Assembly: GCA_020629205.1 (NCBI GenBank)
Contig: JAHDDV010000016.1
Location: 1 to 33,758, forward strand
From: Chitinophagales bacterium
GTDB lineage: Bacteria; Bacteroidota; Bacteroidia; Chitinophagales; UBA2359
Reading direction: 5' to 3'
Length of the DNA: 33,758 nucleotides
In this document: positions 30,121 to 33,758 of the stretch, one piece after another
Layout: every line of letters starts with the position of its first letter
How positions within the stretch are numbered: position 1 is the stretch's first letter
The notes under the pieces: generated by a model
What the model saw: only the letters and a program-made list of their open reading frames with translations
Told to the model about the DNA's origin: nothing
Databases searched by the model: none
Position numbers and translations under genes: made by a program

Positions 30121-30801
30121 TTATTCAATCCGAATCCGTTTCAAACCCTCTCCGAAGACATTCGCTTTCATCCGAGATTCCAATGCCTGGTAATCCGGAC
30201 GATGAACGATCTCTTGTACCTTGCCTTTAGATAAAAGCACCATTTCGTCACAAGACTCTCGCAGCGTTGAAAAAATATGGGAAGAAATTAAAACCGTTTT
30301 GTTCAAGCTTTTCAACTCCTCGATAATCTCCGTAATAATCATATTGCTCTGTATGTCCACCCCATTGAAGGGTTCATCCAAGATAAAGATGTCATTTTTG
30401 CGTAGTAACAAGCCCATTAATGCCAATTTCTTTTTCATCCCGGTAGAATAGCTCTCAGCATACTGCTGTAGAGGTAGACCAAAGGTGTTTTGTTCCTCGA
30501 AATCTTCGGTGTCAATCTTGCGAGCGGCGCACATAAGCTTTAAATACTCCCATCCGGTCATATAGGACATGAATATCGGATTCGTCTCCAGATAGCCTAG
30601 ATGATTTTTCAGTACCTCATATGGGGAGGAGATAGCTCCTTGATGAGATTCCAATCCTGCGATACACTTAAATAAGGTCGTTTTGCCAGCCCCATTTTCA
30701 CCTACAATCCCATATACACGACCCGCGGCGAAGCTCAGGTCAATCTTCTCCAAAGCTAACTTTCTACCGTAGTATTTGCTGACATTCTTGAGCACAATCA
30801 T
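30121..30801 (-). CDS. ABC transporter ATP-binding protein
   Basis: This 226-residue ATPase energises the membrane protein encoded just upstream. It has Walker A GENGAGKTT (34-42), a signature loop YSTGMKKKLALM in place of the canonical LSGGQ (common in ABC-2-type exporters), Walker B IFILDEPFNGVD and the H-loop LISSHIF. The ORF track begins at 31050, but the first 83 residues of that ORF overlap the permease in another frame and are not ABC-like. The ATG at 30801 gives the standard start MIVLKNVSKYYG and overlaps the permease stop as ATGA, a sign of coupled translation. The substrate is unknown; efflux is more likely than import since no binding protein is present. Confidence 0.93.
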   Translation of the reverse strand: MIVLKNVSKYYGRKLALEKIDLSFAAGRVYGIVGENGAGKTTLFKCIAGLESHQGAISSPYEVLKNHLGYLETNPIFMSYMTGWEYLKLMCAARKIDTEDFEEQNTFGLPLQQYAESYSTGMKKKLALMGLLLRKNDIFILDEPFNGVDIQSNMIITEIIEELKSLNKTVLISSHIFSTLRESCDEMVLLSKGKVQEIVHRPDYQALESRMKANVFGEGLKRIRIE

Positions 30802-31715
30802 TGCAGAAAGGATTTTAGAGACTTCTTCGATTTGGAATAGAAAACCATCATAGCAATCAAGAGCAGAGGAGGAAAAAGCAGACTCACTGAATAGAAGATC
30901 CCTTGAGCAATACTGATCTCGAATGGAAAAGCCGCATATTTGGCGAGTATCATTGAGCCCACGAGCATGTGACCACCAAAGTACACCAATAGTGTCACAA
31001 GCCACTGACTTGGGAATGCTAGTAGGAGCGCTAGCAAAACAGGCAGGCACAGGAAGCTCAGGCAGATGACTGAAAGCAGGAGCTTATGCTTTAAGAAGGC
31101 TTTTGGTTTATGGGCGTATATCCAGACATAATACTCGTACTCAGGTTTTTGATAATAAAACATGCTCGTGATCATAATCATCGCAATAGCGAATAGACCT
31201 AGGTTGTAGTTCTCAACCTGAGTGCTGGTAAAGACGAGGAAGTAGGCCAGCAAGATGATCCAAAAGGTTTTTCTAAAACCAACAATAAACTCAAAGGAAA
31301 GCTTTTTGAACGGAGTCGGAATGGATTTAGACCAAGGCCACTTTGCCTTGAAAAATGCAAATACAAAGAGCAATGGTATTGTGATCAGGGCCGGAATAAA
31401 TGCTTGTTCATACCAGAGAAAGCATTGAAATGGCAGGCAAACCGCAGCATTTTCCAGCATTCTAAGCACGAAGTGTTGTTTTTTGGAAAAAGTGTTTTGC
31501 AGATTTCCGATTCTTCTGGATTCTCCAAGTTGGATTAGTAATGCCATCAGTATCAATAGGTAAATCCACCCTGCATAAGCAAGCTTGAGGAACAAGACTT
31601 TTGAAAAAGCAACAAAGAGGATCAGCCCAAGCGTGATCCCGATCAAAGGCGGGATCTTCATGGATCTAAAATACCTGCAGAGTCGGCTTGCCTGTAGTTG
31701 GAAGTAGTATTTCAT
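30798..31715 (-). CDS. Polytopic membrane protein, likely ABC exporter permease
   Basis: This 305-residue inner-membrane protein has about eight hydrophobic segments (for example IGITLGLILFVAFS, WIYLLILMALLIQL, FWIILLAYFLVF, LLLALLLAFP, LLFPPLLLIAMMVFY) separated by basic loops. I do not recognise the family by motif. Its place, directly upstream of and overlapping by 4 bases with an ABC ATPase, makes it the probable membrane-spanning half of the transporter. No signal peptide or large periplasmic domain is seen. The gene begins a two-gene operon; its upstream region holds repeat copy D. Confidence 0.82.
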   Translation of the reverse strand: MKYYFQLQASRLCRYFRSMKIPPLIGITLGLILFVAFSKVLFLKLAYAGWIYLLILMALLIQLGESRRIGNLQNTFSKKQHFVLRMLENAAVCLPFQCFLWYEQAFIPALITIPLLFVFAFFKAKWPWSKSIPTPFKKLSFEFIVGFRKTFWIILLAYFLVFTSTQVENYNLGLFAIAMIMITSMFYYQKPEYEYYVWIYAHKPKAFLKHKLLLSVICLSFLCLPVLLALLLAFPSQWLVTLLVYFGGHMLVGSMILAKYAAFPFEISIAQGIFYSVSLLFPPLLLIAMMVFYSKSKKSLKSFLQ

Positions 31716-31794
31716 GGTATAATGAAGACTGCAAAGTAAGGGATTTTTACAGTTTTTCTATAAGCTCCACCAGTCGATTGCTTTCCACCTACGA

Positions 31795-32007
31795 TGCGTG
31801 AGCGATCGCAGCGGAACGAGCCGCCGGGCAGAACGTCTGAGGCATGCGCTGTGGGGGCTCGACGATAGGAGAGACCTCACAGCGCATTAGCCGAAGCGGA
31901 CTGCACAAGGTGAGTATTAGCGTAGAGCGCGACCTGCACAGCGCTCTTGTATATCCTTCAATTTATACCAATTCTTGGCAGCGCTGTGTAGGGCACGCCC
32001 AAAAAAA
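31795..32007 (+). repeat. Dispersed structured intergenic repeat, copy D (diverged)
   Basis: This is a GC-rich non-coding block with a perfect 10-bp stem ATGCGCTGTG / CACAGCGCAT (31844-31853 and 31878-31887, extendable inward by GG/CC) and a second stem GAGCGC / GCGCTC (31925-31930 and 31941-31946). It ends in GGGCACGCCCAAAAAAATT, which has the same layout as the other copies: a small GC hairpin then an A-run. Tail sequence similarity is weaker than among A-C, so membership is likely but not certain. The A-run touches the stop codon of the minus-strand gene at 32008. It fills most of the 292-base gap between two minus-strand genes. Confidence 0.55.
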
Positions 32008-33381
32008 TTAGGCCTTAACTAATAGATTTGATTCAGCAGTTTCTCCAAGTTGATCAACGCTTTGCTCTTTGATTGCCACTTTATCCTGGGCCTTTGAAAA
32101 CCGCACATTATACAGGATGGGAATGGACAGAAAGAGCGGTACTTGAAACAAATAGCTAAAGGGAATAAAAACAAAACTGTAGAAGATTAGGAGATAGCAT
32201 TTGAGTGCGATCAGGAAGTAGATCTTGACATTGAGCTCCCGTTTTCTGTAGTACAGATATCCAAGTAAGATGAAGATTGCGGTCAGCAAGCAAATGGATA
32301 GATGAAAGGCTTTGGCGAACTTCAAGCGCTCTGGAATGGACCTTTCCTCCGCTTTGTAATCGAAGAAATGCAGGGCCATGCCCAGTCCCTGCTCCAGGTG
32401 AAAGGGCTTGCTGTCAGCCTGACTGGGGAATGCTGGCCTCCAGGCATGCGCACTATGGTTCTCATAGTAGGCAAGTCCCTTGCTAAAGGTGCTGAAGTCC
32501 TTGGATAGGAAAGGGGCAACATACAGCAAAGCAATTCCCAGTGCCAGGATGATGGAGGTTTTGAAGATCTTGGGAAAGCCGAATTCTATCCATATGGTAA
32601 TCAAATATACTGGCAACCAAAAGGTAAAACTGTAGCGGGACAGAAGACAGACGAGGATGCCTATTGAGATGATCCATATGTTTCGACGGAAAAGACTCAG
32701 GGAGAGCAGGAAGTAGAAAGCTACAGGAAGCAGCTCTACCGTCATGCCTAGAACGGCAGCATCAAATTGGGTATAGAGATAGACAAACAGAAAAGGAATG
32801 AACAGTTTGATACCAATCTCGATGGGATGAAAATTTGACTTTAGTAGTAATCTAAGATAGAGAAAGATGGCCAGCATAAAGAAAATGTAAGGAGTCCATC
32901 TATAGTCGATATTTGCTGTCTCGGAAACGAGGTAGGGCGACCATAACAGCGGAAGATAGGTCGGGTACATTTCGTATTTCTCAAAATGCATCACAGCGTA
33001 TACGGGCTCATAATTGAGAAAGCGAGCAACATACAATTGTAAAGAAGGGATGATATCGGAAATAGCGGGATCTATGGGGATCTTAGTAAACACCTTGTTC
33101 ATGAAATTGCCGCACCAGTAGCCAAAAATGACGAATAGCAAGCAGAAAATTAATAACTTAGGGATCTTGATTTTCGATGGGAAGCTGGTCATATCTTCCT
33201 TTTGAAAGCCGGAAATCACGAAAGCTACAAGACAAAACAGCAGTCCTGATACTAGTGCGAGAACTGGGGAAACATAGGGGCCAAAATAGTTTTTCCAATA
33301 GCTGTGCATTCCAAGTTCAAGGGCGAGAATCAAGATTAGAAAAATCTTGAGAAGCAGGGTAGTCTTCTTGCTTAGGGGCAT
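32008..33381 (-). CDS. Polytopic membrane protein, possibly GT-C-type glycosyltransferase
   Basis: This is a 457-residue inner-membrane protein with roughly 10-12 hydrophobic helices. After the first helices an extracytoplasmic loop carries an acidic Ser-Asp (PAISDIIPSL) followed by YEPVYAVMHFEKYEMYPTYLPLLWSPY. The order (an Asp, then a P-Y turn, then Y-P-x-L-x-L before the next helix) resembles GT-C enzymes of the GT87/DUF2029 kind that use polyprenyl-linked sugars. This is only a resemblance. The ORF track starts at 33483; the first 34 residues are polar and unlike a membrane protein start, and the Met at 33381 (MPLSKKTTLLLKIFLIL) is a better start. No linked glycan-synthesis genes are in the window. 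Confidence 0.72.
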   Translation of the reverse strand: MPLSKKTTLLLKIFLILILALELGMHSYWKNYFGPYVSPVLALVSGLLFCLVAFVISGFQKEDMTSFPSKIKIPKLLIFCLLFVIFGYWCGNFMNKVFTKIPIDPAISDIIPSLQLYVARFLNYEPVYAVMHFEKYEMYPTYLPLLWSPYLVSETANIDYRWTPYIFFMLAIFLYLRLLLKSNFHPIEIGIKLFIPFLFVYLYTQFDAAVLGMTVELLPVAFYFLLSLSLFRRNIWIISIGILVCLLSRYSFTFWLPVYLITIWIEFGFPKIFKTSIILALGIALLYVAPFLSKDFSTFSKGLAYYENHSAHAWRPAFPSQADSKPFHLEQGLGMALHFFDYKAEERSIPERLKFAKAFHLSICLLTAIFILLGYLYYRKRELNVKIYFLIALKCYLLIFYSFVFIPFSYLFQVPLFLSIPILYNVRFSKAQDKVAIKEQSVDQLGETAESNLLVKA

Positions 33382-33573
33382 TGCAATTAGGTATGAATGT
33401 AAATATTTGATTAAATTCGATTGATTCGGGTTGAATGTGGAGCACCTTAGGTTCCTGTAAGTATTAGCAGGAATTCTGCTCACATAGATTACGGATTTGC
33501 TTTTGATTCAGTTGCCTTGATATCAGGAGAAAAAACTCAATTTGAGCTGCGGCTCTTTCATCCGAGAATAATT

Positions 33574-33758
33574 ATGAAGTACTTGTTCCTAACAATATCA
33601 GTGGCTCTTCTTTTGGGGGCGCAAGATAAGCAAGTGTTTGTCAAGATGCCAATTCTAGACCTATTTAGGAGTCTGCCTCTGGATAGGACTGTGACCTACT
33701 CTGGCGAACATTTGGATGGAGAAACGAGCTACTACATTAGTGCCGATAGTGTGCAGAC
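33574..33758 (+). CDS. Start of an exported protein, cut by the window edge
   Basis: This ORF is open from the ATG at 33574 to the window end (61 codons and two bases, no stop) and is absent from the supplied ORF track. It begins with a signal-peptide-like MKYLFLTISVALLLGAQDKQ and continues VFVKMPILDLFRSLPLDRTV. It is divergent from the membrane-protein gene, with a 192-base gap in which I see no clear promoter motif. Family not recognised from this fragment. Confidence 0.65.
   Translation, partial: MKYLFLTISVALLLGAQDKQVFVKMPILDLFRSLPLDRTVTYSGEHLDGETSYYISADSVQ

Noticed and set aside
30802-31050. 83-residue N-terminal extension of the ABC ATPase ORF
   Set aside because: It overlaps the permease gene in another frame and is unlike any ABC start; the internal ATG at 30801 gives a normal ATPase and an ATGA overlap.
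32277-32677. Several overlapping ORFs on both strands inside the membrane-protein gene
   Set aside because: They are frame shadows of the 32008-33381 coding region, which has consistent membrane-helix content.
33382-33483. 34-residue N-terminal extension of the membrane-protein ORF
   Set aside because: It is polar and separate from the first membrane helix; the internal Met at 33381 leads directly into a typical membrane-protein start.

Overview
The window looks like chromosomal DNA of a marine or environmental Bacteroidota, most likely of the Saprospiria/Lewinella type. The evidence is a SusC/SusD outer-membrane pair, four secreted proteins of which all end in type IX secretion (T9SS) type A sorting domains, lipoprotein signal peptides, A-rich leaders without clear Shine-Dalgarno sites, and intermediate base composition. 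The genus is an inference. I saw no phage, IS element, tRNA, rRNA or CRISPR array.

Layout. 1-256: a structured repeat (copy A). 257-2004: two nucleic-acid genes, a THUMP RNA methyltransferase and an Smr protein. 2150-9755: an apparent operon of SusC-like transporter, SusD-like lipoprotein and a secreted LamG + PNGase F-like protein, closed by a strong bidirectional terminator. 9771-12143 (minus): a diheme cytochrome-like lipoprotein and a parallel beta-helix lipoprotein whose stop and start codons abut. 12374-17302: two large T9SS cargo proteins, one built from a duplicated ~320-residue module, the other rich in FG-GAP/VCBS calcium loops. 17379-18359: a short-chain dehydrogenase. 18395-18590: repeat copy B. 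18662-21374: a peroxide-response unit, with a 7-1-7 Fur/PerR-like operator, a PerR-like regulator, katG and a terminator. 21390-23914: a K+ channel, an AraC-type regulator and a double NTF2-like protein. 23985-24205: repeat copy C. 24210-26237 (minus): a Prc/Tsp-type S41 protease, divergent from 26418-29951, a large secreted protein in which two Kazal-like domains alternate with four copies of an unfamiliar Cys-containing repeat. 30121-31715 (minus): a two-gene ABC transporter with an ATGA overlap. 31795-32007: repeat copy D. 32008-33381 (minus): a polytopic membrane protein, possibly GT-C-like. 33574-33758: the start of a secreted protein cut by the window edge and absent from the ORF track.

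Most interesting signals: (i) a dispersed family of about 150-220 nt non-coding elements, each with a long hairpin whose sequence differs between copies while the pairing is kept, ending in a conserved tail with CTCCAAAA; (ii) the Kazal/Cys-repeat mosaic protein; (iii) the SusCD + PNGase F-like operon, in which one catalytic acid of PNGase F seems replaced; (iv) the PerR-like/katG unit whose regulator keeps the sensing-site ligands but has lost the structural zinc cysteines.

All family assignments come from reading motifs by eye; no database search was run.
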